A stretch of DNA of 64,000 nucleotides, taken from NCBI GenBank assembly GCA_002633005.1, contig NMRA01000469.1, forward strand, positions 72,720 through 136,719, in the 5' to 3' direction. The translations under genes and the position numbers were made by a program. The notes beneath the pieces are model-generated. The model did no database searches. It saw only the letters and a list, made by a program, of their open reading frames with translations, and was not told where the DNA came from. Source of the DNA: Phoronis australis. Lineage: Eukaryota; Phoronida; Phoronidae. Below, one piece after another: positions 36,372-48,248 of the stretch (position 1 is the first letter of the stretch; each line of letters begins with the position of its first letter).

Positions 36372-37456
36372 GCACAGCACAACTGGTATAAGACAATTAT
36401 CAAACAAACGGCCAAGCGACTTTGCCAGAGCTAGGACTGCTCATTTATTCTTAACCTATTGAACAACATAAATAACGGTGAATGAGAAGTTGTCATGACC
36501 CAGGGCCAGTCTTAATCATGAATAACAGTCTCTTTCCATGATAACGATAACATGGTAAAACATGCCTAGTCTCTAAGATGGCAAAAAGGTAGTTGGTCGA
36601 CAGCATTCTACTCTCTTGTATGGATTTAATATTGTTACCCGGATATTTTCCAGCACTTTTTGTAAATTCTTCACGGCCATCACGTTGTCAAATTGCCACT
36701 GTTGTGCATTTTATTGGGAACCCCCGGATGAACACAAGAACAGCGCCATGCGGCGGGACAACTCATAACTAAACACAGGGCTGTAACCGATGCTTTACTA
36801 ACACCACATCTCTCTCACGGGAGGGTGAACCAATGAAACAGAGTCCTTGAACATACTTATAACTAATGAGAACAGATTCTTAACCATAACAGTTCCCAAC
36901 AGCCTATAGGTTCACTTTTTCTAAATCCTGTGAAGAGTATTGGGTAGTTGGCAATAATGTTATTGCCTGCAACTGAGCCAATGTGAGCTTTTTGCACACG
37001 CTAGGGATTTTCAATTGCAGTTCTACCCAACACTGCGTGATTCAAGCCATCAATAACACAAACATATAGGTCAGACAGAGAATTGGCAACTGTCCTTAAC
37101 CCTAATAGTGAGAGTTATGTGAAATTTCCCACAACATTCTAACAACTCTTCACCTGCGCCATACAACAATGTCAGTGGATAAGTGAGTTTTTCCATATAC
37201 TGTATTTTATGCTGTAACAAGAGATTTTGTAGTCTTTTCATACGTTTTTCACTAGCCTACTACTATCATCCTTGTAACACGGTCTCTATGATACATATAC
37301 ATTCATCACAAGACTAAAGCCATCAACGTCTGTCTGACTGTGACATCTATGAATCTAGTATGAACTGCACTAACTTCAGTGATTAGTGAGTGACTGAACC
37401 ACTGAAGTGAAGCAGAGCCAGAGGTTAGACAGTGATCATCGTCTCTAGCTGGCCCA

Positions 37457-37874
37457 GTGGAGCTCCTATAGGAGTTTCATATGCCGGAATCTTTTCAGCG
37501 AATTATGCCTCACACTGACTAAAACATCAAAGTTGCGTTGTTATAAGTACCTTTCGCGATTAGAGAGACACCTTAGGAGGTTGTCGATGAATTCAATTCC
37601 TTCCACGCCAGGAGATATAACGTCATACTACCTGGCGCACGCAGTGTTAAAAATGGCGAGTTACTGATTTTGGGAATTGAACGAAGGACTGCTCGACAAA
37701 AAAGTTTGATAACGGGAGTATTTCTTTGAGTTGGAATTAGTTAAATACATCGAAGGCCTCCTAAGGTATCCCGCTATGAACAAAAGGTATTTATAACAAC
37801 GCCACTTTGATGTTTTAGTCAGTGAGGCATAATTCGCCGAAAAGCTTCCGACATATGAAGCTCCTATAGGAGCC
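37457..37874. mobile_element. palindromic MITE family E, copy 1
   Basis: Both ends carry gagctcctataggag, and arms of well over 100 bp (cttttcagcgaattatgcctc, ctaaaacatcaaag, cttataa) are inverted around a unique centre of about 160 bp. The fold is close to a long hairpin. No ORF is present. Confidence 0.85.
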
Positions 37875-37900
37875 CAAACATCCTACTGGCACGTAGGGCG

Positions 37901-38910
37901 GTGGAGCTCCTATATGCGCTTCATACACCAGAAGCTTTTCGGCGAATCATGCCTCACATTGATTAAAACATCAAAGTCACATTGTTATAAATACATTTTG
38001 CTCACAAAGGATCACCTTAGGAGGCAAAAGGTATTTATAACAACTTAACATTGATGTTTTAGTCAGTGTGAGACATAATTTGCTGAAAATCTTCGGTAAT
38101 CATTTACAATATGACGACAATAACTTACACATGATTTTGGTATCGTTCGATTCCTCGCGCCGTCATCTTTCCAAAAATATATGAATTGATCCCCTACCGC
38201 GTTTCCTCATATTTTATCGTCAATTTCAGTTAGCACTATTTCGCAGTGGACATGCACTGCCATGTTAGCTCAACTCAAGATAACAGCGACATCTATTGTT
38301 ATTAAAATTAAACAGCATCATATGGTGGTTGCCCGCGCGAGATTCCCGCTAAAGTTTTCCTGACCTAATATTGATGCACAAGTAGAAGCATTTTACCATT
38401 TCCATTTTTTAAAATTGTGACCATTTGACCATTTTTCCACGAAATTGTCTGAAGACGTGATATTTTCACAAATCTGGACCTCAAAAACAACCTCCGCTTT
38501 TTTGGCAGATTCTTGCTAGCAGATGCGTATATCAGGGTCACCATAGGATCGAATTCGAACCCTTGGTTACGTAACTCGGGCAGGGGATTGACAGGTCTCG
38601 GTCAACTTGAACTTATGAAAAGCGACGATCTGCAAGTCGTTAGAAAAGTTAAGTTTTTGTCCGCCAGGTAACTCCTTATCCATTCAACATGGCGGTATTA
38701 CTATTGAGTACCAGGAAATAGTGTGAGCAGAAATTTCACTATAAAAAACTAAGCTAAGGGAACGGGGTAGGAAAAATTTCTGTGTATATTTGGAAAGATA
38801 ACATTGCGAGGAATCGAACGATACCAAAATCATAAGGTCTAAGTCATTGTCGTCATATTGTAAACAATTACCAAATCTTCCGCCGTATGAAGCGCCTATA
38901 GGGGCTCCAC
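37901..38910. mobile_element. palindromic family E, copy 2, with an inner inverted-repeat insert
   Basis: It starts gtggagctcctatatgcgct and ends agcgcctataggggctccac. The left part repeats the family E arms (a compact copy to about 38095). A second inverted pair then follows: tacaatatgacgacaata, ttttggtatcgttcgattcc at 38100-38160 against ggaatcgaacgataccaaaa, cattgtcgtcatattgta at 38810-38865. The whole is a hairpin inside a hairpin. Confidence 0.75.
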
Positions 38911-40059
38911 AGTCTCTACTACGGGGACAGTAGCGACTGTGCATGGTCACTGTCTCACTCTCAGCCAGGCAGAGCAGAGGCAGAGCTAGAGCCGAACTTC
39001 ACCTGCTAAAATTCCACGACACCTAAGGATACCGCTGTTTACATAGTCAAATATCCGTTCAAAATGAGGAATTATAGGTCCCTTAATTACAGATTCATTT
39101 GATTATTTTAAGAAAGACAGAAAAATACTAGATTATCATGAAAATTCACTTGAGCAGACATCCAAACGGAATCGATTTGTGGCGGCTAGTTGTGTTTTGG
39201 TTCTAACAAATAAAGTCATGCGAATATTTTTCCGGCGACAGTTACATAGTTGTAATACTTTACAAAAATAATGTTTCTATATAGTTTATCAAAAATACCA
39301 ATTTATAAAATTTGTGCTATTTAGGTTTCGTTTTCTATGTTTACAAAGCCACTTTGTGATTCCGATTCTTATCGTCGAATAGCGGAAGTCTTGCTTAGCA
39401 GAGTGTAAATGAGGTAGGCCTAGCTCATTGACGAAAACGCTGTCCGGCTTTTTTATTTTTTCCTTTTTTCCTGGCGGTGAATGACAAAAGATTATTATCC
39501 GTGTATGTGTGTAAGTGAAATGCAAAACTATGTGAAATATTTAGTTGTAAGAGTAAGATTAAGTCATCATGTGAGTGCCAGGTTGCATCCCACGCCACGG
39601 GCACGGCCACATTTCACATGTCATGATGAACGCATCCACTACCATAAGAAACTAGAGCAACACCGCATTTATTTACCTTCACTCTTATCAGGCTTCTATT
39701 GTGAGTCAGCATGCGTGAATAATTGGCTGATAAGCCACCTATGGAACTACTTTTGGCTGAATGGATTACCAGGCCATAAAATGATAATTAGCCAAGACCT
39801 TGCTGCATGCAATAGTTAACACCATGTTCATGGCAATTTTGAAAGAGTGGACATCTTCTGCTAGTCTTTCGCTGAAAGGGTTTTAAAAAAACTTGGTTTA
39901 CCGACCTCTGATTTTCTGGATTATGCAAAATTCAAATTTGCAACGTTTTCAGTTCTGCCATCATTATGCTATGGAAACAAGCAAAAATTGGCAACAATCT
40001 GTACAAGCAACAAAAAATATCTTTCTTATAGCATCACCTAGCCTTGGTGGAAAGCTGTA
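38911..40059. other. no gene recognised
   Basis: AT-rich sequence with no splice-supported exon. The overlapping open frames around 39289-39819 on both strands have no recognisable motif. Confidence 0.4.
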
Positions 40060-40615
40060 TACTGTATTGACCCTAATAAACGCCGCGGGCGCTTAGAAAA
40101 ATTCATTTCACGGAGGTGACGCTTATTGTAACCTAAGGCATGCAGTTGAAACCAGGTTTCCAAAACGGGTAAAATCGGAAGCTTGTATTCATCAAATTTA
40201 CGCTCTGTGACGTATTTGTAGCCCATGACAGTCTTTCTACAAAATTGTAGTGTATGTATGTATTGCTATCAATCTGCATTGTTAAATTACGATCATTTTT
40301 TAAAAAAATGTGCTGAAATCCGAGGACGAAAACTTGCCGACTGATACGTCACTGAATCGCAATCGTTGATAGGAAAACTTGAATTCTTGAATAAAAATAC
40401 AGTTTCGACTCAACAAATTACCTGAAATCCTCCTTGTGTTTTACAATTTTTTAAGTTCATGTGGAGTCCAGATTAATTGCGATTAAGTCCAAATCTGCGC
40501 TACATTGTACCCCACAACACGAGAAAAATCTCTGGATGAACACACGTTGTTATCACGTCACGTTTGTCTTGAAGTTCGTCTGTGTATGAGAGTGAGTGAG
40601 CGAGTGCGTGCGGGT
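40060..40615. mobile_element. TIR element family A, copy 3 (inverted, truncated)
   Basis: It starts TACTGTATTGACCCTAATAA, the family right end in reverse, and follows copies 1, 2 and 4 in inverted orientation to the gtgagtgagcgagtgcgtg segment. The half that would hold the HIRAN-like segment is missing. Confidence 0.8.
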
Positions 40616-40739
40616 CATCGACAACACGGACAACAGACTTGGTTACAAAAGACAGAGGATTATGCAAGAAAATGGCATTTGTTAGATTGTTTTTCGATTA
40701 AACGGCTGCAACGTGCAAGGTGAGTGCCGGTTTACTCAC

Positions 40740-40951
40740 ACATTTTGTGTGCAAAGGCCGACGGTCGTTAGTTCAACCGTGGAGTATAACATTAATAATC
40801 CTAGGCTCGATCTACATGGGTGACGAGCTGAACTATCCGGGCTGTGTGAAATTTCTGGGTCTAATGGTGACACTGACGCAGTGGTACCTATAGTTAGCCA
40901 GCTCGCTGTATCAAGACTATCGTCAAAATCCAAATTCGTTTTATAGTGTCC
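40740..40951 (-). CDS. candidate further N-terminal CEP85 exon
   Basis: A 212-nt open segment lies between acceptor ttactgacag and a strong donor GTGAGT, phase 0 to 2, which is exactly the phase the 36095 exon needs. It encodes DFDDSLDTASWLTIGTTASV and other Ser/Pro-rich sequence, loosely like the SDSGDTGIGTSCSD region of vertebrate CEP85L. Adding it would bring the protein near the usual 760-805 residues. An in-frame TGA just before the acceptor means an initiator exon must lie further right; I did not find it. It could be a chance open frame. Confidence 0.4.
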
Positions 40952-41531
40952 CTGTCAGTAATAATGGCATGCTAAAGTTTCTTAATGTTCGTACTTCAGG
41001 AACATAACGATCCCGCGTTTTGTATACATACGCACACGCTGCAGATCGCATCTCGGAAATTTCCGATTTGACGGATGACAATGGAATGAGCACAATGAAA
41101 TTAAACAACGTTTTACAGCTTGTAAGGGCTATAATAAACGTATTTTGCAATGCATGTGTTCCAAAATCTAAATAACATACAGAGTAGTTCTATATTATCT
41201 TAACTTGGGTCCTATATTTTTGTATTCGTGCGCGCCGAATGAAAGTAATCGTGAGTGTTGCTGTGTTGCTAATTCTCTTATCCTGGGCCGATTTGAAAAA
41301 TTCAAAGTTGTACCAGCATTTTTTTCTCTCTTCAAATATTACACTCAAAACTGCGTAAAACGCTCTCCACAAAAAGTTCAGTCATCTAGGCTAGATTGTA
41401 ATCAGCTGATCGTATCTTCATGAGCGAAGCCAATTATCCTCGCTTGTGACTCGATGAATAGAGCAGCTAGGGGTTCCCAATATTCCAGGGCGTCCATGAT
41501 TTCAATGACGCATTACCCCCACTCGCCCCTA

Positions 41532-43064
41532 CAGGGGCATACCTAGGTTTCAAAACCCCGCTTGCCAGCTGGGTGAGTGAGCCAGAAAATCTACTCGCCC
41601 AGCCCAAAGTTCAGTCGCTCAACCATTTGCGTCACTTGCTGCCAATGTCAATAAAAATAATTGTTTCGTGCGTTGGTATCACAATCTACTAGGGGTAGTA
41701 TCATTTTTAGATAATGAATTCCTGCTTAGAAACTTTTGACATAAATGAATTCCCAGCAACGCATACATGCATTGTAGTAATATAGGCTACAGCTATGGCG
41801 CACATGTGGGTAAAAGACTGGCCACTGAGATAAAATTTGACACAAAAATAGTTTTATTAAAAACTGCACTCTTCCTCACCCCTAACACCAAAATGGAAGC
41901 GCCCAACCAAAAGCAACAGCACAAGAAATCAACTTGTCATTAAGTGCATTCTGTGCACATTCACTTGGTCAAAAACTTATTCTTTGAACTTTTGATTTGC
42001 TTGCTGACTTTTTACATGATGTGTGTTTGCTTCATTATTTTGGCAGCCTGCCGAGAACCCCTATACATTATAGTAATATGGTCTGATTGTTGAGCAGGTG
42101 CTTTGAACAAGAGGGATTTTGGCTTTAAATTAAAAAAGAAATATACAATGTATATAAAACGTTGCATTGTTCAAACTAAGTTCAAAGTATTCAGTTAGAA
42201 AATCTGTCAATCATTAGCACGTTTGGTTGCCAAGGTATAAGTTCAAAGTATTCAGTAACAATGCCTGTCAATCATTAGCACGTGTCTGGTTGCCTAGGTA
42301 TCCAGCAGGACAAAATAGGTGCTTCCCTTAGAAATACACAGCGAACTAGCGGAATATTGCTTGATCTGTCTTTTCTCTCAAGAAACTTGCCCTACTGAAT
42401 GCACGCCTACCTGTAGGAATACCTTAGTTCTAAGAAATGACGAACAGCCACCGAGGTACGTAAAAACCCAATCACGTTCAGGATGACGATGCCACTGTAT
42501 CGTGCACTATATGCCGTCGGAAGTCCGTCACTTCAATCCCCCAACCTATCTTTTAACTGATATGCTAGAAGTCCGACGTCAGTGTTAGCTCCGTGAGAGT
42601 AAACTCGGTCCTCCGTGCAGTAAGCAACAACTCAAGACTTTTCAAAAATTTCGATTTTAACCGCCCAGCCCCTGTTTTTAGATTCCTAATTTCACTTGCT
42701 GTGAGTACGTGGACCGATCTTCTGCCTTTCCCCCCTTTTTCTTTGTTTCGGACCAGTCCACAAATTCCTTTGTGCATGACCAACTACGGTAATCTCTTGT
42801 TTAGACGAATCGCGTAAGGGGTGACATCTACTGAATCAGTAGGAGAGCACGGCGCCGATGTTTTTTACTGCCGGAGCATCGCTAACCAAACTGAAGCTTT
42901 ATTTTCATGATAAAAACAGCACAAGGTTCATCTGGGAAACGATAGAGTGCTTTTGCACTCTGAAAATTCGCTCGCCACCTGGGCAACCGGAAAGACAATT
43001 TCTACTCGCCCAGCACCATTTTTACTCGCATTGGCGACTGGGCGAGTGGCTAAGTATATCCCTG
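41532..43064. mobile_element. TIR element C inserted in family B copy 2 (1.53 kb)
   Basis: The left end CAGGGGCATACCTAG and the inverted right end CAGGGATATACTTAG form a TIR typical of hAT-like elements. Subterminal ctactcgcccagc blocks are also inverted. No convincing 8-bp target duplication was found and no transposase is encoded. A roughly 65-bp direct duplication lies at 42178-42300. Confidence 0.75.
42178..42300. repeat. two-copy direct duplication of about 65 bp
   Basis: aagttcaaagtattcagt ... ctgtcaatcattagcacg occurs at 42178 and 42239, inside element C. Confidence 0.85.
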
Positions 43065-44545
43065 CCCTCCCCCCACACACGCAGTGAGGTTTTTTACAAA
43101 AAATGTGTCGAACGAGGCCTTTACATCTAAGTTTACAAAAACAGCTCTCTTGTAGTGAGCTTCTTACTAAAAAAACTGTGTGGATCAAGACTTATGTCTT
43201 AATTTACGAAAACAGCCAAATAGCTTACCAAACAGGTATTACAGATATTAAAGATATTGGTTGAACGATGAGTGCAAATTGCAGTTATAAAGTTCATCAT
43301 ATCGTCTTAACTAGCTTTAAATTCTGTACAATGAGTCATCAAAGCTGCAGTTACCAACACAACAAAAATGCACAGATGATGTGTGGTTTATATTTTGGCA
43401 ACAGGTGTCACTGCTGTTCCATATTAAGACGTACATAGAAAAGCATGAAACAGGGGCACACTCAAACATTTTAAATGGGGATATTTTTGTGGCACATCAT
43501 AATTTATTAAAATAATGACATTTATTTTACTTTTAAAGGTGAAAAAACATGAAACTACAGCTCTGAAACACCAGTTTGGAGTTAACCAAGGTCTGTGTCC
43601 CTGTATAAAGTACTGAAATAAGTGAGATATTAGATCACTGAAAGCAGAGACACTTTAGCAACCAAGCAGGTGCTAATGATTGACAGGTTTACTAAATACT
43701 TTGAAAATAGTTTAAATACTGCAACATTTTACGTACATTTTTTATACATTGTATATTTATTTCTGAGTTGAAAGGGCCAACTTCTTTCTTTCATTAACTG
43801 GGGAGTCCTAGTAATCTTACAATGTGGGTGTCCAAACAGAGAAATTCTGATTGACAGTGTCCAAGTGATACATTGGGCATCCTTGCCAGGACATCCAGAT
43901 TAGTGCTAGGGTGTCCAAATGGACACCCAAGACATACGCTGCATGAAGGCCTGCTCTGATGTGACGTCCACTATGTATACATATCCTTTTAAACCTGTTA
44001 TAGTTATTCTCATTTTTGTTGATCTTCATTGTTGTGCAGTGACATAGTACTCTACAGAGAGTGTGGTCACTTAAACCAAGAAGAAGAAAAAGATACATAA
44101 GTGCTTATGCATGCATCCAGCCTAAAATATAGGAGGGCTCCAATTTTTCCGTATGCGGACCTTTTGTTTACAAAAACCAACTAGGACTAAAAAAATTTTA
44201 AAAAAAACGGCTGCCCACTATGTTCAGGCCAACGAGTTGTGTATCCGCGCAGATTTCCTTTGGTCTCGTTTACTCGGACTTTTTTGCTGAGGCGGACCTT
44301 TTTGCCCAATTCACCAAATTGAGGGGCTCGTTTGAGCCCCCCTGGGTGTGCCCATGGTGCTGGTGAAAATGCCAGTAGTTTTGTTCAAAGTTACACTTGC
44401 AGCCGTCCATTTTTATTGCTAACAAAGACAGCATTTTAAGCCAGCATGCGAAATAGGTATAAGAATCTAGATCTGGTCAGTTTATCTCATGATGCATAAT
44501 TTTCTAGGTGAAAAAGCATGATGTCTAGTAATATTGGGCATCAGT

Positions 44546-44985
44546 TTATGCAGAAGCAATTTGACACGCGACCTTTTCTACTTTTGGTAACTCGAATTCA
44601 TTTCTTTTGCTTCCCTTTCTCGTAAATTGTGTCTTTAACAAATTCTTATTGAGTGGCTTCTCTCTCAACATGTTGATTTCCATAGCAAGTTTAGCAGTTC
44701 TAGGTGAGCGGACTCGATGTGTGATGGGCTCGCCACCTGGTGATTGCTTATTGGCTTTTGTCGTGATACACTGTATCTGTTGTATCATATGCCTTTGGGT
44801 TCTGAATCCCTTCCAAGCTGCTTGCCAAGACGGTTCAAGTATCAGTGTCGATGGATTCTTAAGCATATCTAGTTGGTCCACCGAGTATTGATAGAGAAAA
44901 TCAACCACAACCAACACTCGAACCCATGATCTTCATCGTCCGAGTCAAACATCCAAACCGATTGGCCAATTGGTGATTGCCCAGT
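44546..44985 (-). repeat. tRNA-like SINE candidate
   Basis: On the minus strand TGGCCAATCGGTTTGG near 44965 and GGGTTCGAGTGTT near 44925 resemble pol III A and B boxes at tRNA-like spacing. The rest could be the SINE body. An overlapping 123-residue minus-strand open frame has no motif I recognise. Element D starts within the head. Confidence 0.35.
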
Positions 44986-45971
44986 GGCGGATCTAGGATA
45001 TCACAAGGGGGGCCCAACATTTTGTCCGGCTGTAAGCATTTGCGCAAACCACGATTGTAGATGCGCATAGCACCGAATGGGGGGAGGTCGGGAGGGGGGC
45101 TCCCCACCCGCCTAGGAAAATTTTCCGTTTTTCCTCTAAAAATCAAGCATTTTCCTTGATTCCTGAAGTATATCCAAGAAAAAAAGGCAAAAAAACGGAG
45201 ATCGTGTCAAACAGGAAAAACTGCAATTATCAGAGACTTGAACACATGACCAGGCGGATAGAGCGCGCGTACTTTACCAGACAAGTACACCACCACGACT
45301 TAGCTACTAACTTCATAATAAGAGACCTACTTGTTTATGGTCCACAGCGTTTGCGCGCGAAACCTACTTCTTTTTGTAATGTTTATTACACGTTTTATAT
45401 TTTGTGCAATCGGTTCTTAACAAATTTGTTATGTTTAAAATAGTCTTCAAATGTCCAAAAGACCAAATCCGTTTTTCGTGTTGGCAATAATGACGGGATT
45501 GCTTTGGAAATCGTCTTAAGTTAAGGTTTGAGAAAGAGAGAATTATGAGTTTCTGAGTGATTCACTCAGGCTTCGATTAAAATTCACATCTTACCAGCAG
45601 CTTCTGTTTTTTCATCGTCACTCAGGTTCCATTTTCTTTAAAAAATGAATAAATTTTCTTCATTGCACAGTGGAGCAGACGACAAAAACGGAGTTGCAGT
45701 GCGCAGCGCTTCTGCCGGTCGCCTGGGATATTGCGGGAGAGCCTATACTTAGCCATAGTTCCATTACGAATGCGCTGTGTTCCCAATTTAACACTTGAAA
45801 TTAGATCTGAGCCCCTCCGCCCCTCAATCACTAAAACTGCACACATTTAAATCTTGTTTCATCCGTATAATTTTAATTACCGGGGTTAATTAATTAACTC
45901 AACATTTCCCTACGCTCTTGCTGTTTTATTTTTTTGTGGCAGCCAAGGGGGGCCCCCTAAATCCGCCTATG
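44982..45971. mobile_element. TIR element D (about 0.99 kb)
   Basis: It begins CAGTGGCGGATCTAGG and, inverted from the right, CATAGGCGGATTTAGG. It has G-rich (aaggggggccc) and C-rich subterminal blocks and possible short flanking ttgcc repeats. No transposase is recognised. A tRNA-like segment lies inside on the minus strand. Confidence 0.75.
45230..45307 (-). repeat. tRNA-derived segment inside element D
   Basis: The minus strand reads TAGCTAAGTCGTGG (A box-like) and TGTTCAAGTCTC (B box-like) about 50 bases apart. No full cloverleaf was demonstrated, so a SINE head or decayed tRNA is likelier than a functional tRNA. Confidence 0.45.
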
Positions 45972-46181
45972 TTGCCTATTGGTAAATGATTTTGAGAGGC
46001 TTTGCTCAATGTCACACCTGGAAATGACACGTCACAACTCTCCTTTCCCTTATTTGCATCAAGCATGTCTCCTGGTGCTCATATCATCCACTTCTCTAGT
46101 CTACGACAGAGTTGTCGCTCTCAGGCTTGGAGAATGATTCCCGACCCTCCGTGAGCAGTGCTGACATCTCGTCTGGACGTG

Positions 46182-46608
46182 GGTTCCAGGCCTTTATGCA
46201 GCCCACTGTCAATAGGAACCTTTCAAGTTTGGACACACACATTTAATGATTACTAGAAAGCCTCTGAAGGCTCACAGTGGGGGCTCTTTTTTTCACAGCA
46301 GGAAGAAATATACAATGTATATACAAAGTATATACAATGTTGCTGTGCTTCGCACTTGGTTGAGAGCATTGTAAAAGTCTTGGTCTACATCAATTTTTTA
46401 TTAAAAATGCTCACGACAGAAGTTTATTTTGTAAACTTAGATGTAAAAACCTTGGTCTATGCAGTTTTTGTAAAAAAATCTTTGTGTTTGGGTGGATTGC
46501 TGGGGGTGGGGGGGTTATGCCTCGGAATCANGAATTATGGATGCCCTGGAATATTGGGAACCCCATTTTGGACACCCTATTTTCGAATTCCTGGATAAAG
46601 GCCTGGTG
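46182..46608. mobile_element. TIR element family B, copy 3 (inverted deletion derivative, about 430 bp)
   Basis: It starts ccaggcctttatgcagc and ends ctggataaaggcctgg. The right half is the reverse of the family B left end (tattccagggc, ggggttccca), and the left half is the reverse of its right end. The middle is missing. The N at 46531 lies inside. Confidence 0.8.
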
Positions 46609-47590
46609 GGTTCTACCGTTTTTTGGGTGCCAATTTTGAAAATTCTACCAGGACTGTGTTACGGTAATATAAACAAAAAGAACCATTTTTTAGTTATCCT
46701 GATTTAAATTAATATCTATTTAAATAAAATTATTTACAAACATCATAAGTTCTGCGAAACTTGGGACGTAGACAGGGTCGAATGTAAGCACCAACAGTCC
46801 AAAATTGAAACTTACGGCATCTCCAGTCTTCATCACCAAGGCCGTCCTCACGTGTTCCGTTGACTCCACCAGTCCACCAAAATAATACATTCAAGTTCCT
46901 TACACAAAATGCTGCTGTCCGCACCATAGCAAAGGCTCACCACATAAACAAATAACGCTCAGTATTTAGGAAGTATGAAGAAAACATAAAGTCCAACCTC
47001 AGTGTTCAGATAAATTATGACACACGTCTGCTCACCATCGGCGACCAACTAGAACACCGAAAAAACTCAAAACTGTCCCCTAGTGGGAATACCTAACATA
47101 CCTAACAACTGATTCGAACTGGGCATTTTCAGTGTGGGAGGCCCGTGTCCAAATCGTTCATCCAAAACGTAATTTTCTCTTTGAGGATACTTTATTTGGC
47201 TGTACATCACACCCAGAAGTTCCATGTCAGGACAGGGTTCTGTTTCGGGTCAGCAAATGAACTTTTAGATTATTTGATACCAGTACACTTGTTTGAACTT
47301 CTTTAATTTTTGAAGAATTGATATAAACTAATTTAATTTAATTATCATAAGTTCACATCTTCAAAAATTTAGTGAATTATGCAGAGGGTTTTCTTTTAGT
47401 GAAAATTTTATTTCCATCTTATCCTTAGTTATGCCACACTTGTTTTCTTGTTAAATTGTAAAAACAAAATGTTTTGAATAATGTTTATTGTTATAATTTT
47501 ATGAAATCTATATAAATATCAGAAGTCCACTTTCTTTATAGTAGAATGAATGTTCATGTCACTGACTCCATTAGAAAATGAGACATAAAC
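46609..47590. other. intergenic DNA between CEP85 and SMARCAD1
   Basis: No exon or element was recognised. The missing non-coding first exon of SMARCAD1 may lie here, but I could not locate it. Confidence 0.4.
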
Positions 47591-48228
47591 TAACTTAAAG
47601 TTACCTGTCAGAAACCACTAGCTTTTGGTCTCATCTCGAGACCTTCATTGGGTGGAATAGGAGAAAACTGGAGCCTCGTACGTGTCTGTTATGTCATCAT
47701 TTTCATGTGTCTTGAGATGGGACCTCTGTTGAATCATTGGAGGGAATAAATCCTTGTAGATGGCTAGAAGATCGTAGTCCGAGTCTCTATTAAGTGATGT
47801 AGTGTGCCAGTGGATTTCTACCGCTTCACGTATCTTCCTGCACCAGTATTTGTTCTCCGTCACCAAGATGGTAAAATCATCCAACGAGATGTGGTGTAAT
47901 GTATGAAAACTGTGTTCACCAATCGCTGACACTGAGCCGGTCAATGTACTCGGGTGTTCCTTAATCCTAGTGCCGAGGTTCCTAGCAGTCTCATCCATAT
48001 ATCTACAAGATTGACTGCCCTGACTACAATGCAAGTTATGTGGCTGAGCCTACTTAAGGAACCTCAGAGATCTGACAGAGGTCCCATCTTGAGAACATGA
48101 TAATGGTGACATAACAGACACGGGAGAGGCTCCAGTTACCCACCATTCCACCCGACGAATGTCTTAAGTTGAGACCAAAAGCTAGTGGTTTCAAAAAATT
48201 TCATGACTGACAGTTAACTTTACATTAC
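47590..48228 (-). mobile_element. Penelope-like element fragment with inverted arms
   Basis: The minus-strand ORF 48034-47645 resembles the C-terminal GIY-YIG endonuclease part of Penelope-like elements: CRYMDETARNLGTRIKEH, then DDFTILVTENKYWCRKIREA and IHWHTTSLNRD. The 47590-47740 sequence (gaaaccactagcttttggtc ... ggagcctc) is repeated inverted at about 48075-48225, giving long arms around the ORF. No reverse transcriptase is present. The right arm ends about 30 bp before the SMARCAD1 ATG. Confidence 0.75.
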
Positions 48229-48248
48229 TTCTACTTTATGTCTTTCAG

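Larger units (their letters stand above)
41462..43955. mobile_element. TIR element family B, copy 2, split by element C
   Basis: ggggttcccaatattccagg at 41469 and the segment from 43065 (ttttttacaaaaaatgtg) to 43955 (gctgcatgaaggcctg) match the two parts of family B, with a 1.53-kb insertion between them. The left terminus is missing. Confidence 0.75.

Noticed and set aside
44546-44917. 123-residue minus-strand open frame as a host gene
   Set aside because: No recognisable domain, no splice context, and it runs across a tRNA-like promoter segment next to element D. A repeat origin is more likely.
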